Shown here piece after piece: positions 32,389 through 40,426 of a stretch of 64,000 bases of DNA. Position numbers and translations under genes: made by a program. The notes under the pieces are model-generated. The model made no database searches. It was not told the DNA's origin and worked only from the letters and a program-made list of their open reading frames with translations. Origin of the DNA: an uncultured Alphaproteobacteria bacterium (GTDB lineage Bacteria > Pseudomonadota > Alphaproteobacteria > HIMB59 > GCA-002718135); assembly GCA_902596365.1 (NCBI GenBank), contig CACJTT010000001.1, forward strand, positions 1 to 64,000, read 5' to 3'. The stretch's first letter is position 1, and the number at the start of each line of letters is the position of its first letter.

Positions 32389-34683
32389 ATGTCAAAGTAT
32401 ATTAGTACACATTGGGGAACATATAAAGTTAATCAAGATAAAGAAAATAATATCTCATTAGATTATTGGGAAAAAGACTATTATCCAACAAGATTTGGAT
32501 TAAGTTTAACTGAAGCAGCAACTGATCATTTAAGAATAAAACAACCATACATTAGAAAAGGTTGGTTAAAGAATAAAGGTAAGAGTGATATTGACAGAGG
32601 AAAAGATACCTTTGTCCCTATGTCTTGGGATGAAAGCTTGGATATTGCTGCTAATGAACTTTTAAAAACAAAAAATAATTTTGGCAATTCTTCAATTTAT
32701 GCAGGTTCTTATGGTTGGGCTAGTGCTGGAAGATTCCATCATGCAAAAAGTCAAGTTAACCGTTTTTTTAATCATTTTGGGGGCTTTAGTTCTTCATATC
32801 AAAGTTATTCTTATGCTGCAGCTCAAACAATCCTGCCTCATATTATTGGTTTAGATCTTTATTCAACTTTAGACGAACATAATTCATGGAATGCTTTATC
32901 AGACAATTGTGAACTCATGGTTATGTTTGGAGGCATGCCTTTAAAAAATTCCAAAGTTTCATCAGGAGGAGTTGGAAAACACTCAACACAAGAAGGTATG
33001 AAAAAATGTGTATTAGGTGGAACAAAATTTATAAACATTAGTCCTTTAAAAAATGACTCTCCAGAATTTTTAAATGCTGAACATATTGCTATAAGACCAA
33101 ATACAGATACAGCGCTGATGCTAAGTCTTGCTTACATTCTCATTATAAATAATTCATATGATAAAGATTTTATAAATAAATATACAGTAGGTTTTGATAG
33201 TTTTGCAGCATATGTATTGGGTAAAAAAAATAATGCTCCTTGTACACCAGAATGGGCATCAAATATTACTAACATACCGATTAAAAAAATTAAAAACTTA
33301 GCTGAAAAATTAATCACAAAAAAAACTATGATTTCTATGTCTTGGAGTTTGCAAAGAGCATCAAGAGGAGAGCAACCATTATGGATGGGTATTACTCTTG
33401 CATGTATGATTGGTCAGATTGGAACAGCAGGTGGAGGATTTGGTTTTGGTTACTCTGCCGTAAATAGTACAGGTGATTCATTTACTAAAATACCATGGAA
33501 AAGTCTTCCACAAGGTAAAAATAATATTAAAGATTTCATTCCTGTTGCAAGAATAACGGACATGCTTGAAAAGCCTGGCGAAACTTTTGATTATGATGGT
33601 CAGAAATTGAAATATCCAGATATAAAATTAGTTTATTGGGCTGGAGGTAATCCATTCCATCATCATCAAGACTTAAATAGATTAGTAAAAGCATGGCAAC
33701 ATCCTAATACTATAATTGTTAATGAAATTTGGTGGAATGCTCAAGCAAGACATGCTGATATTATTTTTCCAGCTAATACTGCTTTAGAAAGAAATGATTT
33801 AATGCTTAATCCAAGAGATCCAACAATAGTTGCTAATAAAAAATCCATAGACTCTTTTGCTAATTCTAAAAGTGATTATGAAATTTTTTCAGGACTTGCA
33901 AATAGATTGGGATTTGAATCGACTTTTACTGACAATAAAAATGAAATGGAATGGATTGAATTTCTTTGGGAAGAAAGTAAAAAAATTGCTAAAGATTTTA
34001 AAATAAATTTACCTGATTTTAAGAAATTTTGGGAAAATGGATTTTATGAAGTTCCCTGTCCAGATAAAAAGAAAATTATGTTTGAAAATTTTAGAAATGA
34101 TCCAGAAAACTTTCCATTAAAGACCCCTTCTGGCAAAATTGAAATTTCTTCCGATACTATTGAAAGCTTTCAATTAAAAGATTGCTTATCTCATCCAAGT
34201 TGGTTTGAGCCGTATGAGTGGTTAGGAAAAATAAATAAGTATACTCTTCATCTGATATCGAACCAACCAACTCATCGTTTACATGGTCAACTTGATAATG
34301 CTTCGGATAGTAGAAAAAGTAAAATCAAAGATAGGGAGCCTGTATTAATTAATTCATTGGATGCAAATAAACGATCAATTAAAGATGATGATATAGTTAT
34401 GCTTTATAATGATAGAGGAAAGGTTTTGGCAGGAGCTATTCTATCTGAAGATGTTATGCCAGGGGTAGTAGTTTTGTCTACTGGAGCTTGGTTTGACCCT
34501 AATTACAATTTGAATACAGAAGTACACGGAAATCCCAATGTTCTAACAAATGATGTTGGAACTTCATCTCTTGGTCAAGGTCCTACCTCTCATACAACTT
34601 TAATAGAAATTAAAAAAGCAAGCAAAGAAGAAATTGCTGATGTTATGATTTTTAATAGTTTAAGTTTTAAAGAAAATACTTGA
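32389..34683 (+). CDS. Cytoplasmic BisC/DMSO reductase-family molybdoenzyme
   Basis: 764-aa molybdopterin oxidoreductase resembling biotin sulfoxide reductase along its whole length: STHWGTYKV near the start, AGSYGWASAGRFHHA with the expected molybdenum ligand S112, WAGGNPFHHHQDLNRLVKAW, PANTALERNDL, and PTHRLHGQLDNA. There is no Tat signal and no N-terminal Fe-S cysteine motif, so it should be a single-subunit cytosolic reductase, like BisC. BisC-type enzymes reduce S- or N-oxides such as biotin or methionine sulfoxide. Position between eutC and ehuA, with 2-nt and 33-nt gaps, suggests it acts on the same imported solute or a product. bioY 6 kb upstream offers a weaker link to biotin salvage. 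Confidence 0.85.
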   Translation: MSKYISTHWGTYKVNQDKENNISLDYWEKDYYPTRFGLSLTEAATDHLRIKQPYIRKGWLKNKGKSDIDRGKDTFVPMSWDESLDIAANELLKTKNNFGNSSIYAGSYGWASAGRFHHAKSQVNRFFNHFGGFSSSYQSYSYAAAQTILPHIIGLDLYSTLDEHNSWNALSDNCELMVMFGGMPLKNSKVSSGGVGKHSTQEGMKKCVLGGTKFINISPLKNDSPEFLNAEHIAIRPNTDTALMLSLAYILIINNSYDKDFINKYTVGFDSFAAYVLGKKNNAPCTPEWASNITNIPIKKIKNLAEKLITKKTMISMSWSLQRASRGEQPLWMGITLACMIGQIGTAGGGFGFGYSAVNSTGDSFTKIPWKSLPQGKNNIKDFIPVARITDMLEKPGETFDYDGQKLKYPDIKLVYWAGGNPFHHHQDLNRLVKAWQHPNTIIVNEIWWNAQARHADIIFPANTALERNDLMLNPRDPTIVANKKSIDSFANSKSDYEIFSGLANRLGFESTFTDNKNEMEWIEFLWEESKKIAKDFKINLPDFKKFWENGFYEVPCPDKKKIMFENFRNDPENFPLKTPSGKIEISSDTIESFQLKDCLSHPSWFEPYEWLGKINKYTLHLISNQPTHRLHGQLDNASDSRKSKIKDREPVLINSLDANKRSIKDDDIVMLYNDRGKVLAGAILSEDVMPGVVVLSTGAWFDPNYNLNTEVHGNPNVLTNDVGTSSLGQGPTSHTTLIEIKKASKEEIADVMIFNSLSFKENT

Positions 34684-34716
34684 TCTTAGTCTATTATTAC
34701 TTACAAAACTTATTTT

Positions 34717-35481
34717 ATGAATAATATTATTACATTTGATAAGGTTTCCAAATCTTTTGGTGATCTGAAAGTGCTAGACCAATTAAATTTAGAAGTAAAA
34801 GATGGTGAAAAATTAGCTCTGATTGGTCCAAGTGGTTCTGGCAAAACGACAATCTTAAGAATTTTAATGACATTGGAGACAATAGATAGCGGTTTTGTAT
34901 CCGTTAATAATGAGTATTTATGGCATGAAAAAATTAATGATAAAGTAGTTCCCGCAACTGATAAACATTTACAAAAAATGCGTGATCAGATTGGGATGGT
35001 TTTTCAACAATTCAATTTATTCCCTCACTTAACAGCTATAGAAAATGTTAAGCAACCTCAAATTTTAGTTAAAAAGAAAAATGAAAGTGAAGCAAAAGAA
35101 AAAGCAGAAGATCTATTTAACATGATTGGATTAAGTGATAAAATCGATCATTATCCTCATCAGTTATCGGGTGGTCAGCAACAAAGAGTTGCAATTGCAA
35201 GGGCTTTAGCGATGGATCCTAAAATAATGTTATTTGATGAAGTAACATCTGCATTAGATCCTGAGCTAGTAGATGAAGTGTTGGCAGTTTTAAGAAAATT
35301 AGCTGCAGACTCGGATACAACTATGTTAACAGTCACACATGAGATGAATTTTGCTCAAGATTTTGCTGATAGAGTCCTATTTTTTGATGCTGGTCAGATT
35401 GTAGAGTCAGGCTCTCCTAAGGATTTATTTTCAAATCCAAAAGAAGAGAGAACTAAGTCTTTTTTAAGAAAATTTATATAG
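34717..35481 (+). CDS. ehuA: ABC importer ATPase EhuA
   Basis: 254-aa ATPase of the polar amino-acid uptake class. Walker A GPSGSGKT is at residues 37-44; the Q-loop is in MVFQQFNLFPHLTAIENV, the signature is QLSGGQQQRVAIARAL, Walker B is IMLFDEVTSALDPE and the switch histidine is in VTHEMNFA. Genes for binding protein and two permeases follow, giving ehuABCD order next to eutABC as in ectoine uptake loci. Confidence 0.88.
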   Translation: MNNIITFDKVSKSFGDLKVLDQLNLEVKDGEKLALIGPSGSGKTTILRILMTLETIDSGFVSVNNEYLWHEKINDKVVPATDKHLQKMRDQIGMVFQQFNLFPHLTAIENVKQPQILVKKKNESEAKEKAEDLFNMIGLSDKIDHYPHQLSGGQQQRVAIARALAMDPKIMLFDEVTSALDPELVDEVLAVLRKLAADSDTTMLTVTHEMNFAQDFADRVLFFDAGQIVESGSPKDLFSNPKEERTKSFLRKFI

Positions 35482-35528
35482 TTTAAGAATTCTTTTATTC
35501 TTTAAAGGTTGTATTTATTATCAATGTC

Positions 35529-35554
35529 TGATTAAGTTTTTTTATATTTAATCA
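35529..35554. promoter_or_regulatory. Inverted repeat upstream of ehuB
   Basis: TGATTAA at 35529-35535 and TTAATCA at 35548-35554, separated by 12 bp, end 6 bp before the AGGAGG of ehuB. It could be an operator half-site pair or a weak AU-rich hairpin stabilising the 5' end of the binding-protein message. In such A+T-rich DNA a 7-bp repeat may also be chance. Confidence 0.3.
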
Positions 35555-35571
35555 AATACGAGGAGGATAAA

Positions 35572-36414
35572 ATGAAAAAACTAGCTTTATTTTTAATTAG
35601 TTTTGCAATTTTACTTGGTTCAGCAAAAACTTCATTTGCAGAATCTGATACTTTAAAAAGACTAAAAAAACAAGGATATGCAACTGTAGCTGTTGCAAAT
35701 GAACCGCCATATAGTGATATCAAAACTGATGGTTATGTAACAGGTGCTGCTCCAGATGTAGCTCGTGCTGTTTTAAACATGTTAGGTGTACCTGATTTAA
35801 AAGCTGAAGTTATTATGTATGGTGCTATGATACCTGCGCTTCAAGCACGAAGAGTGGATATGGCTACATCAGGACTTTATATTAAACCTGATAGATGTGA
35901 GTCTATTATTTATTCAGAACCTGATTTATGTGGTGCTGAAGCATTTGCAGTTCCTGTTGGTAATCCAAATAACCTGCTAACATATGAGGATATAGCAAGA
36001 CAACCTGATTTAAAAATGGTTACTTGTGCTGGATGTGCTGAAGAAAAATATGCTTTAGAAAGAGGCGTTTCAGCTGATCAGATAGTTTATTTTGATACAC
36101 CTCCAAGTGGAATCAAAATGCTTCAACAAGGTAGAGTGGATGTATTTGCTCTTTCTGGTCTAGGCACTCAAGATTTGTTAAATAAAACAAATGATCCTAA
36201 CCTAGAATTAGTTATGCCTATTACTGGAGTTCCAATTGGATGTGCTGGTGCAGCATTCAACATGGATGATAAAGAGTTCAGAGCAGAATATAATATGGCA
36301 TTAGCAAAACTTAAAGCTACTGGAGAGTTTGCGGCTATTATTGAACCATATGGTTTTTCAGCAGAAGCTACTGCTGGTGAGTCATATCTGACAAGATGTC
36401 CAGACGGAAAATAA
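35572..36414 (+). CDS. ehuB: Ectoine/hydroxyectoine-binding protein EhuB
   Basis: Periplasmic binding protein, 280 aa with a Sec signal peptide cleaved after SFA (residue 23). NEPPYSDI, GAAPDVARAVLNMLG, GLYIKPDRCE and the PSGIKMLQQGRVDVFAL stretch match EhuB. As I recall the S. meliloti EhuB structure, the ligand sits in an aromatic box (mature positions 24, 60, 80) with R85. Here the same mature positions are Tyr, Tyr, Tyr and Arg (precursor Y47, Y83, Y103, R108). A strong GAGGAGG precedes the ATG. A terminator follows the stop, consistent with excess binding protein over permease. Confidence 0.87.
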   Translation: MKKLALFLISFAILLGSAKTSFAESDTLKRLKKQGYATVAVANEPPYSDIKTDGYVTGAAPDVARAVLNMLGVPDLKAEVIMYGAMIPALQARRVDMATSGLYIKPDRCESIIYSEPDLCGAEAFAVPVGNPNNLLTYEDIARQPDLKMVTCAGCAEEKYALERGVSADQIVYFDTPPSGIKMLQQGRVDVFALSGLGTQDLLNKTNDPNLELVMPITGVPIGCAGAAFNMDDKEFRAEYNMALAKLKATGEFAAIIEPYGFSAEATAGESYLTRCPDGK

Positions 36415-36431
36415 ATTAAACTTTAAATTAT

Positions 36432-36465
36432 TTTGCCCTGTATTATTACAGGGCAAATTTTTTTT
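36432..36465 (+). terminator. Intrinsic terminator/attenuator between ehuB and ehuC
   Basis: 10-bp perfect stem TTTGCCCTGT/ACAGGGCAAA (36432-36441 with 36448-36457), 6-nt loop and eight T residues (36458-36465). The ATG of ehuC begins on the next base, so read-through transcripts carry the hairpin in the ribosome-binding region. Confidence 0.85.
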
Positions 36466-37134
36466 ATGAAAGAAGTTATAGCATTTTATCCAATTCTAAT
36501 TGACGGCACAATTACGACAATTATTTTAACAGTTTTAAGTGCTATACTAGCGCTCGCGATTTCTTTTGTTGTGGGTCTATCTAGAATCTCAAAATTTAAA
36601 ATTGTCAGAGTTTTAGCAATAATTTATTTAGAATTTTTTCGAGGTAGCTCTGCCCTTGTTCAAATGTTTTTTATTTATTTTGTCTTACCGATGTGGGGAA
36701 TTTATTTTGATGCTTTAACAGCTGGTGTTATTGCAATTGGTTGTAATCTTGGAGCATATGGATCAGAGGTAGTTAGAGGTGGTGTATTAGCTGTTGGAAA
36801 AGAACAACATGAGGCTTCATTGGCACTAAATTATTCTCCTTACAAAAGGTATAGGCACGTTATTATACCTCAGGCAATTCCTGTTATGATTCCTACGTTT
36901 GGAAATTTATTAATTGAACTTTTAAAATTAACTGCAGTAGCATCTCTTATAACTATTTCAGACTTAACATTTATGGCACACATAATTAGAGTTCAAACTG
37001 CTTTAACCTTAGAGCCCTTCTTAGTAATATTAGTTATTTATTTTATCATCGCTTCGGTTTTAGTAAAAATTGTCGATATAATTGCTAAAAAATTTTCTAG
37101 GGGAAGAAATATTATGATTGCTGGAGAAAATTAG
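36466..37134 (+). CDS. ehuC: ABC importer permease EhuC
   Basis: Inner-membrane permease of the His/Glu/Gln/Arg/opine family, 222 aa from the ATG at 36466 (MKEVIAFYP). The frame can be opened 11 codons further upstream at a TTG, but that would translate through the terminator stem and is not supported. About five hydrophobic segments are seen. The EAA loop that docks the ATPase reads EQHEASLALNYSPYKRYRHV. It sits 2 nt before ehuD. No Shine-Dalgarno is visible because the terminator T-tract abuts the start. Confidence 0.85.
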   Translation: MKEVIAFYPILIDGTITTIILTVLSAILALAISFVVGLSRISKFKIVRVLAIIYLEFFRGSSALVQMFFIYFVLPMWGIYFDALTAGVIAIGCNLGAYGSEVVRGGVLAVGKEQHEASLALNYSPYKRYRHVIIPQAIPVMIPTFGNLLIELLKLTAVASLITISDLTFMAHIIRVQTALTLEPFLVILVIYFIIASVLVKIVDIIAKKFSRGRNIMIAGEN

Positions 37135-37136
37135 AG

Positions 37137-37796
37137 ATGTATTGGAGTTGGGAAGTAGCTTTTGATGTATTACCACAATTAGCAAAAGGAGTTGTAGTAA
37201 CTGTTCAAGCAACAATAGTTGCGTCTTTATTAGCTTATGTTTTAGGACTTGGAATAGCTATTTTAAAAATGTCCAAAAGTAAGCTTGTGAGAATTGTTTT
37301 ATACTGGACTACAGAATTTATTAGAAGAACTCCAATATTAGTTCAGCTATATATTGTATTTTATGTTTTACCTGATTATGGTATTTTTTTTGAAGCTTTT
37401 ACATGTGGAGTTTTAGTCCTCGGAATTCATTTTAGCACCTATACAGCAGAAGTTTTTAGAGCTGGAATTGACAATGTTCCCAAAGGTCAATGGGAGGCTG
37501 CAAAATCATTAAACTATAATCAATATGAGACTTGGAAAAATGTAATTTTACCACAGGCTATACCACCTATGATTCCACCTCTTGCAAACTATCTTATAAC
37601 AATGTTTAAAGAAACACCTTTATTAGCTGCAATAACAGTTGTGGAATTATTTAGAGCTGCAGACCAATATAGTAATAGTCATTACAAATATTTAGAACCA
37701 ATGACTTTAGTTGGAGTATTTTTCTTAATAGTATCCATTCCTTCAGCAATTTTAGCAATGAAGTTAGAAAAACGCTTTAAGCAAAGAAAGATATAA
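37137..37796 (+). CDS. ehuD: ABC importer permease EhuD
   Basis: Second permease of the importer, 219 aa, about five hydrophobic segments. The family motifs are EFIRRTPILVQLYIVFYVLP and the EAA loop PKGQWEAAKSLNYNQYETWK, followed by PQAIPPMIPPLANYLI. It should pair with EhuC as a heterodimer over two EhuA subunits. It overlaps no neighbour; the PLP enzyme starts 2 nt later. Confidence 0.86.
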   Translation: MYWSWEVAFDVLPQLAKGVVVTVQATIVASLLAYVLGLGIAILKMSKSKLVRIVLYWTTEFIRRTPILVQLYIVFYVLPDYGIFFEAFTCGVLVLGIHFSTYTAEVFRAGIDNVPKGQWEAAKSLNYNQYETWKNVILPQAIPPMIPPLANYLITMFKETPLLAAITVVELFRAADQYSNSHYKYLEPMTLVGVFFLIVSIPSAILAMKLEKRFKQRKI

Positions 37797-37798
37797 AA

Positions 37799-39241
37799 AT
37801 GCAAAGTAATATTGTTGAAAAAACTGCAAAATATTTCAAGGAAAAAGGCGTTGTTCTTCCAACAATATCTGAATTGCGAAACCCACATTTAATAAGTGAT
37901 GCAATAAAGAATAAAGTTTTAAAACTAGATAAAGATGCAATGGATCCAGCAAATTTATTTAGGGTACACTGGTTTAACAAAAGAGATCATAGTCAATTTT
38001 TAGATGTGCCAGAGCATATTGTATTGCCAAGTGAGTTTACAGGAGTTGAAGCAAAAATTATTGTTAATCTTGGTCGTTATTTTCCATTGATTACTGCTCA
38101 TAAAGTTTTAGCAGCGTATGGTTGCCTGCTTCCTAGAATTTTAAATGGTACTTTCGATTACACAAAGCATAAAGCAGTTTGGCCATCAACTGGAAATTAT
38201 TGTAGAGGAGGTGTTGCTATTTCTAAAATATTAGGTTTCAAAAGTGTTGCCATTCTACCTGAAGGTATGAGTAAGGAAAGATTTAATTGGCTTGAAAAAT
38301 GGGTAGAAGATAAAAATGATATTATTAAAACTACTGGCACAGAAAGTAACGTAAAAGAAATATATGATGCTTGTAATGAATTAGAAAAGGATAAAAATAA
38401 TGATATTATTAATCAATTTGATGAATATTATAATTATGCAACTCATAGAGCCATTACAGGATCCTCTTTTGAAAAATCTTTTTTAAAAGTTAAGGCTGAC
38501 TCTACTCTTAAAGCTAGGTTTTATGTTTCGGCCTCTGGTTCCAGTGGAACATTAGCCGCAGGAGATTACTTAAAGGAAAATCTTAATGCACAAATTGCAG
38601 TTGTTGAGGCAACTGAATGTCCAACTCTTTTGTATAATGGTTATGGTGAACATAATATCCAAGGAATTGGAGATAAGCACGTACCATTGATTCATAATGT
38701 AATGAATTCAGATTATGTAGTAGGCGTATCAGATGAGGCGACAAATAATCTTAATTTATTATTTAATTCAGATGAAGGAAGAGAATATTTAACTAATAGA
38801 AGAGGATTAAATTCAGAGTTTGTTGGGAGACTGCCAGAATTTGGATTTTCTTCTATAGCAAATATTATTGCTTCTATTAAACTTGCCAAAAAAATGAAAC
38901 TAACAAAGGACGATGCAATCATCACTGTAGCAACAGATGGAGCTGATTTATATGAAACAGAATTAGCAAAAACAAAAAAACAGTTTAGTAAAATTTATGA
39001 TCAAATAACTTGTGCTGAAATATTTGCCAAAAATTTTGATGCTATTTCTGTTGATCATACTTTAGAGTTGAGTCAAATTGATAAAGAAAGAATTTTTAAC
39101 TTAGGCTATTATACATGGGTTGAACAACAAGGAACTAGCTTAGAAGAATTTGAAAATAGAAGAAATCAATCTTTCTGGGATAAGCACTACAAAGATATGA
39201 TTTCACTTGATGAAAAAATTAAAGAGTTTAATTCTCTTTAA
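37799..39241 (+). CDS. Fold-type II PLP-dependent enzyme, unassigned
   Basis: 480 aa, clearly of the cysteine synthase/threonine dehydratase fold, but with no subgroup I can name. The likely PLP lysine is K102 in LITAHKVLAAYG; the cofactor-side loop is WPSTGNYCRGGVA (residues 128-140) and the phosphate-binding loop is SASGSSGTLAAGDYL. It is longer than typical family members (about 320-400 aa), with an extra C-terminal helical part ending EEFENRRNQSFWDKHY. Diaminopropionate ammonia-lyase belongs to the same fold, so an elimination on diaminobutyrate or a related product is a reasonable guess. It is in the same run as ehuABCD and the M20 enzyme. Confidence 0.75.
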   Translation: MQSNIVEKTAKYFKEKGVVLPTISELRNPHLISDAIKNKVLKLDKDAMDPANLFRVHWFNKRDHSQFLDVPEHIVLPSEFTGVEAKIIVNLGRYFPLITAHKVLAAYGCLLPRILNGTFDYTKHKAVWPSTGNYCRGGVAISKILGFKSVAILPEGMSKERFNWLEKWVEDKNDIIKTTGTESNVKEIYDACNELEKDKNNDIINQFDEYYNYATHRAITGSSFEKSFLKVKADSTLKARFYVSASGSSGTLAAGDYLKENLNAQIAVVEATECPTLLYNGYGEHNIQGIGDKHVPLIHNVMNSDYVVGVSDEATNNLNLLFNSDEGREYLTNRRGLNSEFVGRLPEFGFSSIANIIASIKLAKKMKLTKDDAIITVATDGADLYETELAKTKKQFSKIYDQITCAEIFAKNFDAISVDHTLELSQIDKERIFNLGYYTWVEQQGTSLEEFENRRNQSFWDKHYKDMISLDEKIKEFNSL

Positions 39242-39245
39242 TTAA

Positions 39246-40403
39246 ATGAAAACTAAACAACTACATAATCAATTAGTTGAATGGAGACATGATTTACACA
39301 TGAATCCTCAAACAAGTTTTGAAGAAGAATATGCCTCAAATAAAGTAGCTAATTTGTTGAAAGATTTTGGAATAGATGTCCATCAAGGGATTGCTAAAAC
39401 TGGTGTAGTGGGAGTTTTAAAAAAAGGAAGCAGTAATAAAAGTATTGGTATCAGAGCTGATATGGATGCTTTACCAATTAAAGAGATAAATACTTTTTCT
39501 TATAAATCGATAATAGATAATAGAATGCACGCATGTGGCCATGATGGACATATGACAATGCTATTAGGTGCAGCAAAATATTTAGCAGAACATGGTAACT
39601 TTGATGGTACTATATATTTTATCTTTCAACCTGATGAAGAAAATACTTTTGGTGCAAAAACGATGATTGAAGAAGGTTTATTTACAAAATTTTCAATTGA
39701 TGAAGTTTATGGCATGCATAACATTCCTGGCATGGAAACTGGTACATTTGGTACTAGAAAAGGAGGTATTACCACTAGTGAAAATTTATTTGAAATATCA
39801 ATTGAGGGTAAGGGAGGTCATGCAGCTTTACCCCATATGAGCAAAGATACAATAACGATTGGTAGTCAAATAATTACAGCCTTACAAACTATAGTTTCCC
39901 GTAAATTAGATCCTGTAGAAGCAGGAGTTGTATCTGTTACTGAATTTATTACTGATGGAAAAAAAAATGTACTCCCTGGCAATGGTTTAATAAAAGGAGA
40001 TGCAAGGGCATTTTCTGAAAAAACTAATACAATTATTGAGCAAAGCATGCGCCAACTAGTTAAAGGAATTTGTGATGCACATGGTGTTTCCTATGAAGTT
40101 AAATATGAAACTACTTGTCCCATGACTTTCAATCAACCCGAACAAGCTAAATCAGCAACAAAAGCTGCAATCTCTTTATTAGGACCGGATAAATGCAATA
40201 GTGATATTGAGCCTAGGTCTTTCTCAGAAGATTTTTCTATTATGTCAAAATCAACGCCTGGATGTTTTGTATTGATGGGTAATGGCATGTCTGGGTCACA
40301 TGGGAGACCTTTACACTCAGCCGACTATGATTTTAACGATGAATTATTAGTTAAAGGGTCTTCATATTGGGTTGAGTTAGCAGAACAGCAATTAAAGTCA
40401 TAA
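39246..40403 (+). CDS. M20-family N-acyl amino acid deacylase (amidohydrolase)
   Basis: 385-aa zinc hydrolase of the hippurate/N-acyl-amino-acid hydrolase group. Metal ligands and catalytic residues appear in IRADMDALPI, MHACGHDGHM, FQPDEENTFGAKTMIEEG and GRPLHSADYDF. The dimerisation domain starts near GKGGHAALPHMSKDTI. No EutE/DoeB-type (AstE-family) deacetylase is in the window, so this enzyme is a candidate to remove acetyl from N-acetyl-diaminobutyrate, the product of DoeA. I recall that some ectoine loci use an M20 protein called DoeB2 for that step. The assignment is inference. Confidence 0.8.
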   Translation: MKTKQLHNQLVEWRHDLHMNPQTSFEEEYASNKVANLLKDFGIDVHQGIAKTGVVGVLKKGSSNKSIGIRADMDALPIKEINTFSYKSIIDNRMHACGHDGHMTMLLGAAKYLAEHGNFDGTIYFIFQPDEENTFGAKTMIEEGLFTKFSIDEVYGMHNIPGMETGTFGTRKGGITTSENLFEISIEGKGGHAALPHMSKDTITIGSQIITALQTIVSRKLDPVEAGVVSVTEFITDGKKNVLPGNGLIKGDARAFSEKTNTIIEQSMRQLVKGICDAHGVSYEVKYETTCPMTFNQPEQAKSATKAAISLLGPDKCNSDIEPRSFSEDFSIMSKSTPGCFVLMGNGMSGSHGRPLHSADYDFNDELLVKGSSYWVELAEQQLKS

Positions 40404-40426
40404 AATTTTGAAAGGGAAATATTAAC

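Noticed and set aside
36433-36465. Longer N terminus for ehuC from a TTG
   Set aside because: It would translate the terminator stem and T-tract; the ATG at 36466 gives a normal permease N terminus.
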